DNA of 64,000 nt from Perognathus longimembris pacificus (taxonomy: Eukaryota > Chordata > Mammalia > Rodentia > Heteromyidae), in NCBI RefSeq assembly GCF_023159225.1, contig NC_063170.1:24020301-24084300 (forward strand), written 5' to 3'. A program made the position numbers and the translations under genes. The notes under the pieces were generated by a model. It was not told the DNA's origin, ran no database searches, and worked only from the letters and a program-made list of their open reading frames with translations. Shown piece after piece: positions 20,498 to 33,169 of this stretch (the first letter of the stretch is position 1; the number at the start of each line of letters is the position of its first letter).

Positions 20498-23400
20498 ACC
20501 GCCCTCCCCAAAGGGCCGGGCTTTGGCGCCCACATCTTCCCGAGGACGATGTGCAGAGAAAGAGCCCCGCTCTGCTTGGCCTGTGCCTTTTCAATGTGGC
20601 TTTCCTCCCCTTCCCCCTGCCCTCCCACCTCCCTCCCCCTTTTCTTTTCAATCCTAGTTTGTTTATGATTGCATGGATAGCCGAGGAGGAAATGAGGAGC
20701 CTGTTGAAAGAAAGGTACAAAAACGAATGAATAAAATTACAGGGAGAGGAGGGATCGTATGTGGGGTCAGAATAGTTTTGCCCAGCCCCGTGGCTGATGG
20801 AGACTCCAGTTCTCTCCTATTTGTGTATGCTCCTTGCTCAACTCCAGTGCTGAAGTTTGTGAGAGACCATTGGGGTCTCTTGCTCACCCTGGTGTCTCTG
20901 AGGCCCAGCTCTGCACCTTGTGCAGAACAACTTCCTAATAAGTATGGGGCAGAAGGACTTTCATGTGGTGTTTTTAACCCTTTCTGATAGTGGCAGAGAT
21001 GGATGCCCCCCACATTCCAGAGTAAAGCATTGGAAGCAAAACCCGAAAAGGCCCAGGGCTGTAGGCTGGAGTTAAAGACTAGCTGGTTTCTGGCTTCTGA
21101 TTTTGGATTTACTGGGGTTATTAAATGCTTTTAAAAAGTCCCCCATGTATGTTCAGTCAGGGACTTCGGCAGCCTAATTAAGTACGTAGTGTTTCTGAGA
21201 ATCCAACTAATTGTTCCAGTGGGGTATTATTTATCTCCTTACAACTTAGCTGGTGTATGCAAGCCTTGTAGAAACTAGGCGTGCTCTTATTTTTGGAAGC
21301 CATTGCCTTGTCTAATGTAACTACTTCTTTCTCTGATTTAAGATCAGCAACACTTGGAACACCAGAATAGAAATCTATTGTACTAATCCAGTTGCTGCAA
21401 TGAGTGGCAAATCTCTGTTCACTAGGATCCCAAGGGTCCTTCAAGGGACCCCAGGAAATTGTGGGTGTTCTGTGTGTGTCTCTGCTTCTTTTCTGAGAAA
21501 GGCTATTTTGAGTCAATTTAAACTCCAAGCACTTATTTCAGAGGGTCTACAAAGCTTGAAAACACACCTTACTTATTGAATGCTTGTTCAACTTCAGGAG
21601 GGTGGATGCAAGCTGGGTTGGTGTCATTTTCTGAATCCCATGATGTATCTGAAATTACATGTTTCCTCAGTAATTTAGCAATCTGATCATCATAAGTGCT
21701 GTGGGTACTCAACTTAGGAAAGTTGGATACAGCACTTAACATTGAATGGGATCATTTGTCCTTATTCTTAAGGGCTGTTTGCGTTTACTTGCTTATAGGT
21801 TAAAAAAACAAACAAACCAAAACACTACATACCATCTTTAAACTGAGCCACAATACTGTATTTTCCTACTTCTAATCTCAACAGTGAAAAGCACAGCTTT
21901 ATTCTCTACAATTTATCTTTGCATCGAGAATGAGGTAGAAGAGAAAGTATTAACTTCATGAGTATAAAACAGCAAGTAGTAATGAAAGGTTTATAGCATT
22001 TTGCTTCACAGCTAACTTAAGTGTCTGACGAGCTTTGCTGTTCAGTGTAAGTTTGTACTGAAGATGTGAAATCTAGCATCTGAAGGCAGGCATGTATTTC
22101 ATTTGAAAGTACCTGTAATTATTAATCTCTTAAGGCTTCACTTTTGAAGACTTCGTATTAATTATCTTTTGGGATGGGGAAGTAAAGGATTAAAAAAAAG
22201 TATGTTTTTACCCTCTCTTGTTTAACCACCATCTGGGAAACTAGCAGAACCCTTCACTTCATGCTAAACAAGTGAAAAGTTAGTGCTTATCTTTAAGTTT
22301 ATTTACAAACCGTGAATAATAGGGCTTCATTCATTTCTCTCTTTGACAAATGACCAGAGTCCTTTGTATAAATTATATGTGAGTGTATTATCTTTTCTGT
22401 TCTGTGAGTATGTGGGTCCTTTTTAAATGTCAGTGCTCATGAAAGTGTACTCTATCTATGGAGAATGGATGAAAGAGTTTTGAGGGTTCAAAAGTCATTG
22501 CAAGTAGGAGAATAACTTCAAATAAAATATAGCCAGGATCATTAAAATTAGTTAATAATTCATGAACCAGCCACTGATGTATAAACTTAGAGGCATCTCT
22601 ATTTTCTCAGGGCTAATTTCCATTTTAATTTCACATCCACAGTTAGAGCATTTTTTTCTGATGTGGCTAACAAATTGAACCTCAATCTATATATTAAAAT
22701 AAATAAGTAAATGAAGTCCTTATTATGTTATTCAAGTGAATTGATGACCTATTGATTACCCATCTGGAGTTTTTCTTTCCCTGGATTCAAAGTAACTTTT
22801 TTTTTAACTCATGAGAAAATATGTTGGATGTGAGTTAGCATGTAGTTGTTAGAAATCTACTTCCCCCAAATAAGATATTGTATTGAATGTGGGTATAAGA
22901 GATTAAATTATACTACAGGTTAATAATAAACTTGGACTGCCTCAGCTTTTTCTGTGTATCATTTGCATTCTCTTTTCCTCCCAAATATGGCTATTGATTT
23001 CTTATACTTATGTAAATTAGTATTGTGTTGTTTTTACTTCCTCAGTCCTAAACATTCTTTTCTAATTATCATGTGTGTCATTTATTGATCTCTCTGCTTA
23101 ATGAAGCTATTGTAGTGCTGGTGATTTGACTCTGCCTTATTGGACTTTATCTTGGTTAGCTTGAAGGACAAAAGAAACTAGGGTAATTTGTTTATCTTTT
23201 TGGGGGGGCTGTGCCATGGTTCAAAGTGAAAATGTATTTGATAAAGGAATTTGATGGAAATATCCTAGATTAATATCTTACACCATCATGAGAATTAATT
23301 AAGATACTTCTGAGGTCTGGAATGTGGGTGTTGAATTTTGAGAATAAATTGAGATATTTCCATTTCTTTTCATGGACAGGTCTTCAAATAAGGCATTGAA

Positions 23401-25779
23401 GCCACATTGTGAAGAAGAAATGAAGTTTTCCCAAAGGGCTTAGACCAGGGTCCTATACATATCTGGAGGGACAGCCAGTTTACTTATATGAGGAGAGTGT
23501 GCCAAGAAGAGAGCATGCCCCACTTAAAGGGGTACCTTTGTTCAGCCTACTAGTCTACTAGACTATTGCCGTGCCATGGAATTTTATGATAAACACCCTC
23601 AGTTTCAAATGTTGCTAGTAAATTACATAATTAATATCATTATGTGGAACCTTCTCCCTTCCCCCCTTCAACCTGGTTTTGTACCACTTTGTAACTTTTT
23701 AATTTCGGACAAACCATAATTTGATGATGATTCAAAAAAAAACAAAACCCCACAGTGACAAGTAATGCATAGTTTATGTTCAGCTATGTGGGCAGTGCTT
23801 TTTCCATGCCCAACTCTGTCCTTTGGTTGAATGAGTGGAAGGAGCTTGGGTAAAGACATTTGTGAGAGGTAGGAAGTAGATGAGACTCCTGGCAGGGTGC
23901 TTGGCTCTAGGTTAATATTCTGGGTCTTTTTAGAACTTTGGCAGGTCCTGAGCACTTATGATTTGGGGTGCCTTCTATATCATACCAAACGTTAAGATGA
24001 ACCCATATCCCATGTTTAGTATGATTTTTATATACATTCTTGGAATTGTGATTGATTGGTGGGTCTTATGTTTCCATTTGATAGACATTTAGTTATACAT
24101 TTATTAGTTTTAAGTTTGAAAGATTTTTTGGGGGGGCGTGTTGCTCACTTGTTTTCTCTCACACATTTTGAATATTTTATAGGCCTTTGAGGAGCTTGCT
24201 ATTCTAGGTGTCTGGCTCATAGTGGATAATGGATTAAGATAGTCCTGTTGCCTCTGAGGAGAGGTCTATAAACTCCCCATTTGGTCATTCCAAAGAGTGG
24301 AATGTTGAACACCCTATGTTTAGTAGGTAGGAGCAAATTATTAACTAAAGAAAATTATATTGAGTCATTTTCGAAGACATGAATGGATATAAGTGACCAC
24401 AACTTTTAAGTGTCAGGAACTCTGTCTTTTATACTGTGGGTTCCATCGGAAGCTGAATGCACTTGAAGATTCACTTTATTTAATCTGCACTCTTTTCAAA
24501 ACAAAACAAACCAACTTAATCATAGTATAAAAAAATCTTTGCATATAATTCTGGAGTACAATCTCTCTTTGTTTAAAAATAATCATATATTTGACAACAC
24601 TGAACCTGTGTCCATGTCTGGTGACATCCACAGGAAGCACTTCCATTGGGTACCTGCACCACAGTTCATCACAGTGTCACCTGGTCTTTACTTCTGGTTC
24701 TGTCATACACAAGCATTACCTGGGTAGCTTGTTATAAATGTGGGCTTTTTGAACTTACTGTCTGAGTCATAGGTTTGAGATGGGGCTACCAGGTGATGTT
24801 GAGGATGTTAAGGACTTCAGACTGTGTTTTCAGTATCATGGTGTAGAGAGCCTTTCAAGGGAAAGTAGCTTGGTTTTTCATAGATTTATGAGCTGCAATG
24901 CTTTGGCCTACAGATGACAGAGCCCAATACCTGGTGGTATGCCCCCTAAGGTATTGGTCTCTTTCTGAAGAAATCTTTAGTCACAGGCTTTTTGGGTGGT
25001 TCAATTATGTCTTCAATTATATCCCTCTTTGATTTTCTTTCTATTCTGCCAGCCCTGGAGTCCAGAAGTTTCCTTGTTGGTCACAAGTTGGCTACTGTAG
25101 CCAAGGATGATATCACATACTAATACACAAAACAGGTAGCAAGAGGGCAGTGGTGTGGGGCTGGCAGCCAGGAGTCCTTTGTCCTTCTGCACATCTCTCT
25201 TCAGAGGGAAACCTTCTCAACTAGGCTGCCTCTTTTATCCTGTTGGTTAGAAGGGGGTCACGTGTCCCCCATAGGACACTCATTGGCAAAGAGGAAGGAA
25301 AGTATGGTGATTGGTTTAGACGGGTCTCATGTCATCTCTATTGCCAAGTGAGTATTGTTACCATTGCTGCTCTGTCAGCAGGGGAGCAGCTGTTGGAAAG
25401 ACCAGCAGTGCCTGCTGCTGAGTGTATTGGGAAGATTTTTGAGCGGACTAGAGGTTTGGGTGGACTTGCACTTTGTCAAGGTGGATTTGATCTCTGGCTG
25501 GATTGGGAAGCTGAAAGCCAGCACAAAGAAGGCTATGTGGGATGCTAGTTGAGGTAAAGGTGTGAAAGAAGAGGCAGACACACAAGATTCCTCTGTCACT
25601 TGGGAAGAGAGAAAGAAGAAGCAGTGGTGACTCAGGATATTTGAACTTGCGGCTTGGACCAGTGGCAAGACTGAGCAAAAGCAATGGGGTCAAATGAAAA
25701 ACTTGTTTTCAAAGAAAAGATGAAGTTGATTTTGATATATTTGGGTAGGAAATTCCCACAGAGGCATGCATTAGGATGA

Positions 25780-25780
25780 G

Positions 25781-25811
<31 letters not shown>

Positions 25812-25870
25812 CAGACAGAGAGAGACAGAGAGCAAGAGAGAGAGGAAGAGAGAAAGAGAGAGAGGGGGAG
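25780..25870 (+). repeat. (GAGA/GACA)n repeat
   Basis: About 90 bases of AGAG and ACAG units. The serine/leucine-rich antisense frames over it come from this tract. Confidence 0.93.
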
Positions 25871-26131
25871 ATCTACATCCAGAGAGATGAAGACTGAAGA
25901 ACCTATGTTGGAGTCTTCCTGGAGGTAGTTAAGGGATAGAAATGGATGTTGGTGGCTCCAGAGTGAGTGACACAAGGATAGAAGATACAAGGATGTAATC
26001 TGGGTAGCTTCACGTTTGATAAGAATTGCTATCTCAGCTCCTTGGTTAGTGAGGCAGTCATCTAGGAAGTAACATGTGGGACTCAGATTATTTGGAAATC
26101 CTATTGCACTATTAAAACAATGGCAAATCCA

Positions 26132-26392
26132 GGCATTGGTGGCTCACACCTGTAATCCGAGCAACTCAGGAGACTGAGATCTGAAGACAGAGGTTTGAAG
26201 ACAGCTTGGGCAGAAAAATCTGAGATTGTCACCTCCAATTAACCACTAAAAAGCCAGGAAAAGAGGTGTGGTTCAAATGGTAAAGTGTGAGATGAGTTAA
26301 AAAAAAAACACAAAAACAAAACCAAAACAGTCAAGCAAGAGCTCAAGGTCCTGAGTTCAAGTCTCAATACTGGCATAAACCAAACCAAGGGT
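26132..26392 (+). mobile_element. B1-Geo SINE with internal A-rich insertion
   Basis: B1-like half (CAGGCATTGGTGGCTCACAC, then CTCAGGAGACTGAGATCTGA) and a Geo half split by an A-rich stretch (26298-26330) before GGTCCTGAGTTCAAGTCTCA. First SINE downstream of the TOX3 promoter. Confidence 0.75.
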
Positions 26393-26747
26393 ATAAAAAA
26401 AGAAGTGTGTGCCTATGCATAATAATACATCCTTGCTCTCTCAATAGTTTTTTGGAAAGAAAGGTTCTTCAGTGGTTATTATTAAATAGAAATGATGAAC
26501 AATTTGCAACAACACAGTTTTTTAAAACCCTATCAGCCATTTGTGAATGGAAACATTTCTTCTAAAGTAAGAGATAATAATTTTAAAATGGATCTCGTGA
26601 GATGTTAATGATGGCTAAGTATCTTTGAGAATCAGCTTCAATGGTTGTTCATAAGGAGGGTTAGGATCTTTGATAAGTGTGCTTATAATTTCAAGTATAT
26701 TTTGAAGGTAAGGTTTATTGTTACAAACAACAAAACAGTCTGTTTAA
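26393..26747. other. Non-coding intronic gap, nothing recognised
   Basis: About 355 bases of AT-rich DNA between two SINEs with no recognisable feature. Confidence 0.5.
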
Positions 26748-26759
26748 GATATAAGAGGG

Positions 26760-26970
26760 GGGCTGGGGATATAGCCTAGTGGCAAGAGTGCCTGCCTCGG
26801 ATACACGAGGCCCTAGGTTCAATTCCCCAGCACCACATATATAGAAAACGGCCAGAAGCGGCGCTGTGGCTCAAGTGGCAGAGTGCTAGCCTTGAGCGGG
26901 AAGAAGCCAGGGATGGTGTTCAGGCCCTGAGTCCAAGGCCCAGGACTGGCCAAAAAAAAAAAAAAAAAAA
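26760..26970 (+). mobile_element. IDL-Geo SINE, young copy
   Basis: Complete ID-like half with A box TAGCCTAGTGG (26772-26782) and B box GGTTCAATTCC, then a complete Geo half ending CAGGACTGGCC and an uninterrupted poly-A. The perfect duplication GATATAAGAGGG lies at 26748-26759 and 26971-26982. The intact boxes, pure tail and clean duplication suggest a recent insertion. Confidence 0.95.
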
Positions 26971-26982
26971 GATATAAGAGGG

Positions 26983-27980
26983 ACTTACTCAAGCATGAAC
27001 ATCTGATGGGTTTTTACCTTTTCCTGTAGATCATTTTGTATTCTGTATTTCTTAGGTTTGTGTCCTTAATCTCTTCCTCAGTAGTCTGTGCTCTTTTAAA
27101 TATGTCCCTGTTTGTGTAAAACACTAGCTATTGAAAGAAAGTGCTTCTTGTATGACTAACATTTTAACTTTAATCTTAATTTAATTTTGCTCTGTTATTT
27201 TTTCAAAAAGATTAATTTGAATGCCTGGATAATCCATAAAACAAATTGGCTAATATCAAGACACATGGATTTTAACTGTGAATGCATATTTGAATAACAT
27301 AAGCTTACTCTTTTGGAGGTACTGGATTTTAAACTGGGTTTTTCTGTCCCAATGGTGGCAAGTTTATGTTTTCTTATCTACATTTAGACAAAATTTGTTT
27401 ATGTGGAAGAATTACATTAACAGTAATGTTGGGAGTGAATTAAAAAAATCACTTTGAAGCGATGTAGTATGAGTAACCATACTGTGGGATTTTTCTAGAC
27501 ATTTCTACAGCTAATGGACAAGGGATTTACTATAGAATAATAAAAGTTCTACAGTTTCTTTAAGAAATCTCTAAGGTATAGGAAGTGAAAGTCCAAAATG
27601 CTGACCTGACTTGAAAACTTTTATGAAATAAGTATGCTTAGTTGCAAGTTGAAAAAAGGTTTTCTTGAAAAAAGGATGAGTTAAATCTAGACGTACTCAA
27701 CAGTTCAGTTAAATAACCAGCGCAATAGATCTCTTTGACGTCTACCTTTTTTATGAGAGACTGGACAGTTACAGTTTATTACATTCTAGTAAAGAAAACA
27801 GCTTAATGGAGAAATGGTTAAAGCAATTGTATTAGTTAAAAATGCTTTGGGCTGGCAAGTGAGAAAAAGTCATCCAGGTGTGTTAAATACAGCAAGGGTT
27901 TTCAGTTTTGTTTCAGGCATAGCTAGATCCAGAAGCTTAATATCTTAATGACTGTTATGGGACTTTAAATCTGCTAGGTG
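26983..27980. other. SINE-free intronic gap
   Basis: AT-rich, with homeodomain-like ATTAAT/TTAATT clusters near 27170-27260. Nothing can be assigned with confidence. Confidence 0.45.
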
Positions 27981-28096
27981 CCTCCTCCTCCTCCTCCTTC
28001 TCCTCCTCCTCCTCCTCCTCCTCCTCCTCCTCTTCTTCCTCCTTCTCCTCTTCTTCCCCCTCCTCCCTCCTCCCCCTTCTCTCCCTCCTCCTCCTC
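27981..28096 (+). repeat. (CCT/CTC)n polypyrimidine tract
   Basis: About 115 bases of nearly pure C and T, at the tail side of the reversed SINE that follows; its complement is a GGA/GAA-type tail. Such tracts can form triplex DNA. Confidence 0.93.
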
Positions 28097-28310
28097 TTGT
28101 ACTGGTATTGGGGTTTGAACTCCGGGTCTTGTGTTCTTGCTTGGCTTCCTCGCTTATGGCTGTTACTTCATGACCTAAGCTGCTTCTAGTCCAACAAGTT
28201 GCTGGTTAGTTGGAGATGAGGTCTCACTGGCTTTTTTGCCTAGGCTAGCTTCAAACCATGATTCTCTAATCTCAGCCTGCTGCGTGGTGGGGAGGTGTCT
28301 AGCAGCAGCT
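28097..28310 (-). mobile_element. B1-Geo SINE
   Basis: Reversed Geo half (ACTGGTATTGGGGTTTGAAC), linker CTGGTTAGTTGGAGATGAGG, then reversed B1-like half (TTGCCTAGGCTAGCTTCAAA, then ATCTCAGCCTGCTGCG). Diverged. Confidence 0.7.
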
Positions 28311-29666
28311 CCAAGTCACATTTTCACACTGTGCCTCCCTAAGAGGGAGAAATTCTTGGGTGGTTCAGCGACTTCTCTGGAAGTCGTTGCATCCACCGGG
28401 TGCATAGACTGGGGTCCCATGCTCAGGTCCACAGTTTCATGGCTGTCTCAAGGGGGGAACTGGAGATTGTCATGCCCCAGGAACCACACACACTAAGCGG
28501 AGGGAGCTCCCTTCGTTTCTCAGAGGAAAAGCCAAGTGTTGATGTCATAGATAAGGAAAGGGGCTACAGGGAAGGAGAAAAAGCCCTTGTAAACTGTTAA
28601 TTCAAGTGAAGTTTTGTGAGGTTAGAGATTTCTGAGGGGTGCCTCTTGATATGATCCTTTCTAGAAATAGAATTAGCCTGTGCTTATTAATGCAGCTACT
28701 ATGATTGTTCTTTATGTTAGTAATGTAATTCTCATTAGGGGCAGAGATCAGATGTGATTGGTCTTCGAGACACCTCTGGTTTGGTTGGGGAAAGGCATGT
28801 ATATGTAAATTTTCATGGAGAGAGAGTGGGAGAGAGAGATTGAGAGAATTTATCTAAGAGATTCTAGGTGAGATAGTGATGGCGTAAAAGTGTCTCATGA
28901 GCAGACTGGATAAAGAAGGCCATGGAGGGATGGTGTGGTTAGTAAAAAGTACTCAGGGGGCTTGGAATGGACACGGAGAATGGGATGTTGGTGGAGAAGG
29001 CAGGTTTGTTATGTGAGTATACCCCTTTCACAAAAGTCCCATTTGATTCCCACATGAGTACATGGAATAATCCATGGAGGAACTTTTATCTCACTATGGC
29101 GGGAGATGTAATTGGTTGAGACCAATTTGTGGCGACAAGGAAATGTTTGGTGAAAGATTCACCAAACTGTTGCTGAAAATTGATTAGTAATCAAAATTTA
29201 GTAGATATATTTAGTAGATGTAGTGTGTTTATGTATGTGTGTTTTAGTACATTTTATATGCGTGTGCACATGTGTATGTGTTGTAGAGGATGGCTTTTTG
29301 CAGGGGGAGCTAATGAAAGATTCAAGAATGTGTCTAAGCATGTTTGAGGGAGAGATGGGCGAGAAAGCATAGGCAAAAGAGTGCTACTTAAGTGTAGATG
29401 GGATGGGAAGTTGGTGTTGGAATGAAAGTTGTAGCTAAAGAGAGTTAGCCCTTGAATGAAGGCTTGGTAACCATCTCTTTGAGATAATAGGAAAGCTAGA
29501 GAATGTAGCTGAAGATTCCTATTATATGCATGTAACACACAGCTGTATGTTTAAGTAGAAATGATGGTAGAGTAAGTGGGGGTGGCCTGGTAGATGGGCA
29601 TTGCTTCACAAGCTCAGCACCCTACTACTTTTCCTGTTTTATTTCTTGTTTCCTTTTCTTTCTTTT
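28311..29666. other. SINE-free intronic gap, nothing recognised
   Basis: No repeat family recognised. Short frames here (for example 28236-28496 and 29254-29538) lack any domain and are treated as chance. Confidence 0.5.
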
Positions 29667-29868
29667 TCATCAAATGTGGAGCTTGAACTCAGGGCCTGAG
29701 CTTTTTTTGCTCAAGGCTAGCATTCTACTACTTTGAGCTCTACCTCCAACATTTTGCTGGTTAACTGGAGAGAAGAGTCTTATGGACTTTTCCTGCCTGG
29801 GCTGGGATCTCAGCCTCCTGAGTAGCAAGGATTACAGATGTGATCCACTAGCACCTGACGTTGTCTTA
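29667..29868 (-). mobile_element. B1-Geo SINE
   Basis: GAGCTTGAACTCAGGGCCTG, then TGCTCAAGGCTAGCATTCTA (Geo reversed), TTAACTGGAGAGAAGAGTCT (linker) and GGGATCTCAGCCTCCTGAGT (B1-like reversed). Confidence 0.8.
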
Positions 29869-30515
29869 TTTCTTAACCTTATCTCTACCCCTGTGTTACA
29901 CATCTTAGCAACACCAACCTTCATACCATCTTTTTGGGCTTGCTGTTCTATCTAGAACCTTCTTCATGTAGCTTTTTTCTTGGCTGGCCTCCCCTCAGCA
30001 TTCAGATCTCACAATGTCACCTTCCGGTATGGGCCTGGCCATTTAAAAATGCCCTAGTATCTAAAATAGCCTATCTTCAAGGCTTGCTTGCTTTTCAAAA
30101 TACATCTTGAATTTTTTAAAATCAAAATTGATACATCTTAAGTCACAACTATCAGCAGCAAAATTTTGAATACTAATCAATTTTCTTTTGTTTTTATTCA
30201 CAGTCCATATCCCTATTTGAATGTTTTTATTTCTTATTTATATCTTCACTGAAATGTGAACTCCATGGGGGCAGAGGCTATGTGTCCTTGGAGACCACTG
30301 TGCAAACGGTGCTTGGCACATGGAAGGAAATGTGATAAGGAGTAAAAGAGATGTGAAAAATGTTCTGCTAAATATATGGTTGTAGCTCAGTTGCTCAGTC
30401 AACTAACAAAACGTGATGGATTGTGTGTCAGAGACTACTAGGCAATAGAAACGTACTGTGGAGAGTCACTTGTCTTTTGGGAGTAGGTCTGCAGTTGTAA
30501 GGGTCCCCTTTATGC
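29869..30515. other. Non-coding intronic gap, nothing recognised
   Basis: About 650 bases with no recognisable feature. Confidence 0.5.
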
Positions 30516-30712
30516 ACTTTTTTTGATACTGGTACTAGGGCTTGAACACAAGGTCTTGTGCCCCCACTCAGCAGTTTTTGGTCACAACAGGTGCTCTGCC
30601 TCTTGAGTCACATCTTTACCTTCTGACCTTTTGCTAGTTAATGGACTTTACTTCCTGGGCTGGCTTTGAACTGCTCTTCTCAGATCTCAGCCTCCTGAGC
30701 TTTTAAGGTAAA
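30516..30712 (-). mobile_element. B1-Geo SINE, diverged
   Basis: TACTAGGGCTTGAACACAAG begins the reversed Geo half. CTTCCTGGGCTGGCTTTGAA and CAGATCTCAGCCTCCTGAGC belong to the reversed B1-like half. Confidence 0.75.
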
Positions 30713-31883
30713 CCTTCATCTTTAATTTTCTATATCAATATTTGATGTGGTGGTGACAGAAATAGAAGTGGCATGGAGATACTTGGGGTGGATCTTGCCT
30801 CGTCAGGAGTAAGAGAAGAATAGCAATGGAGGGAAGTGAGTGGAGAAGATTTTGGAGTGACTGGTTTTCATCCAAGTATTCAGGTCACTGAAGAAGTAAT
30901 CAAGGATAGTAATATCAGTACAGGAAAATTGTAGTAATTAGTCAGTGCTGAACTTACGTGTAACAGAGAAGCCATAACTTGAGTAGCAATGGCTGAAAGG
31001 AGGTAGATGTTCATGTCCATTTTCCCTAGCTGAATCTAGAAGGGAGTAGCCCAAGGCTGGTGTGAGGGCTTACTGGATATCTCAGAGTCAAGCTGCTTCT
31101 AGCCATCATGTGGCCTTTCTTCTCATGGTTCAAGTTGAGCTTCCAGCCAACTGGCAGAAGGAGAGAGGTGATCAGTGGCCAAGGAGGGTTCCAGAAGCTT
31201 CCTTATCATTGCTTCTATCTCACTGGCCAGACTGAGTCACATGGGCTTAGGTATTACTCGTTCTGTGGAGATGCAGTCTATCCTGTGGCTGGCCATTCAT
31301 GTGTCCCGCTCAGCACTGTCTTACTTACGGTGGGATCAGGGATGGGCCAGGAAAGGGCGGCAAGTTATTCAGCATGTATGGACCTGAGAGCCACCAGAGA
31401 GCACCAAGAAATCTAAGTTTAAGTTCTGTGTGCAGCAGACTAGATTTTTTCTAAGCTTCAATGTTCATTATTTCTTTTGCTTCTTGAAGGACTTGCCTTT
31501 GGTGAGAGAGATCCACTGTGCTAAGATTGATGACTTTTTAGTCCTTTCTTTGGTTTTGGGGTTTTATTTTGGGCAAGCTTAAAATACCCAGTGATTTATG
31601 ATCTTTGCAGGAGCCACAAATCATTATGTCCTAATTTTAATTGATTACCTATATTTTAGGCCCACATTTCCTTTCTTTTCAAAAGGCACCTGGTATTTTT
31701 ATTAATAATATTTCTTAAGTCCCAAATATTGGTGGTTAAGGTGTGAGCACTAGTCAATTTTCAGTCAGCATTTTAAAAACAAAATTTCTTTAAAAAAATT
31801 GATCAAACCCAGTTTACTACTGTCTCTGCATATGTATTTTTTCTATCATGTCTATTTATGAGTTCATGATCTTCCTTTTCATT
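30713..31883. other. Intronic gap with a possible ancient repeat
   Basis: Around 30990-31250, AGCTGCTTCTAGCCATCATG and ACTGGCCAGACTGAGTCACA resemble the repeat type suspected at 6.7-7.0 kb. The 102-codon frame at 31108-31416 lies over it and is not credible. Confidence 0.35.
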
Positions 31884-32093
31884 TGGGTGGGGGTGCTGGG
31901 GTTGGAACTCGGGGCTTCCTTAGACTTTTCACTCAAGGCTGACACTCTGCTACTTGAGGTAGGAGCTCTACTTCAGGCTTTGGAGATAAGAGCCTTACAG
32001 AATTTCCTGCCTGGGCTGGCTTTGAACCACAGTCTTCATATCTCAGCACCCTGAGTAGCTAAGGATTACAGGTATGTGCCACAGTGCCTGGCA
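31884..32093 (-). mobile_element. B1-Geo SINE
   Basis: GCTGGGGTTGGAACTCGGGG and ACTCAAGGCTGACACTCTGC (Geo reversed), then CTGCCTGGGCTGGCTTTGAA and AGGATTACAGGTATGTGCCA (B1-like reversed). Confidence 0.8.
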
Positions 32094-33138
32094 ACTCATG
32101 GTTCTTTATGCAAACTTGACTACAAGGATGCTGGCTATCCTGACCTCCAACTTACCTTCAACCCCTTGACTTTTGCTTTGTATTTAGTAAGAGTGAGATC
32201 ACTGTAAACAGGGCCCATTTTCCTAACAGAGAACGATGCTCTGTGAGTATCTCTAGGCCCTTTACATAATCCCTCTCTTCACATTCCTTTTCTAGAGCAT
32301 TCTCCACAATGGAAGGGCAAGTCTACCACATTCTTTCGTGTCCCATGGAAACCAGCCTTATTCTCGTGTGGGGCTTGCGTCTTTCACCTTATGATGAATT
32401 TGATGTCCTGTGTCATCTATCTTTCATGTGTCATCTCATTTGTCTAGTTTCTCTTCCACACCAAGGCAGAACAGCTTTACAGTTGAGCTAAAGTCTTCCA
32501 GGAGTGTTGTGTAACTCTTCCTGATTGCTGCTTGCTCTGAATTCTTCAGGGCATCCCACTTTACCTAGCTTGATTTTGCTTTCATGAAAACAGGAATGAC
32601 TTCTGCTTTCCACAAGCGTTTCCAGTTTGTTGAGTGCTATCTCACTTATCCCAGTTTTTGTTACCACTTCATTCCGCAACCCCCATGGTTTTACTTGTTT
32701 TAATTTTTCCCTCTTAAATAAATTCACATGGAATGATGACCACCACAATTGGAAAAATCCCATTATTATCTCAAGAAAACCAGGAGGGGACTACAGAAGG
32801 TCAGTGAAATTTTAACTGGAGACCTTACTTTGTTGGGCTTCTGCTCTCTGTTTGCTGAAAAAGGGTATTTGCTAGTGTTAGAAAGGTATTGAACACAGAG
32901 TTTCACCAAATGGTTTTGAGTTAAAACTATTTGAGTGTTTCACTTAAAAAGAATTCAAACGAGTTTGGCTTTCTGCAGAGTGCTTCTCAAATTGGTACGT
33001 GCTAACCAGTTATGTAGGTCTGGCTAACATACATCTAGTAGGTGGTAGGTGAACCTGAGAGTCGGGCTTGTCCACAGCTGTCCAGGTGAAACAGAGGTGA
33101 GGTCAATGCAGCTGCTTCCTGGACATCTCTGTGATTTT

Positions 33139-33169
<31 letters not shown>

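Larger units (their letters stand above)
20251..26131. other. Repeat-free 5' part of TOX3 intron 1
   Basis: Nearly 6 kb without a recognisable SINE or LINE, turning from GC-rich near the island to AT-rich after about 21 kb. A C17 run sits at 20481-20497 and an octamer-type ATTTGCAT at 22971-22978. Short frames such as 20673-20987 and 25243-25548 have no domain support. The region probably holds proximal regulatory DNA, but that is inference. Confidence 0.5.
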
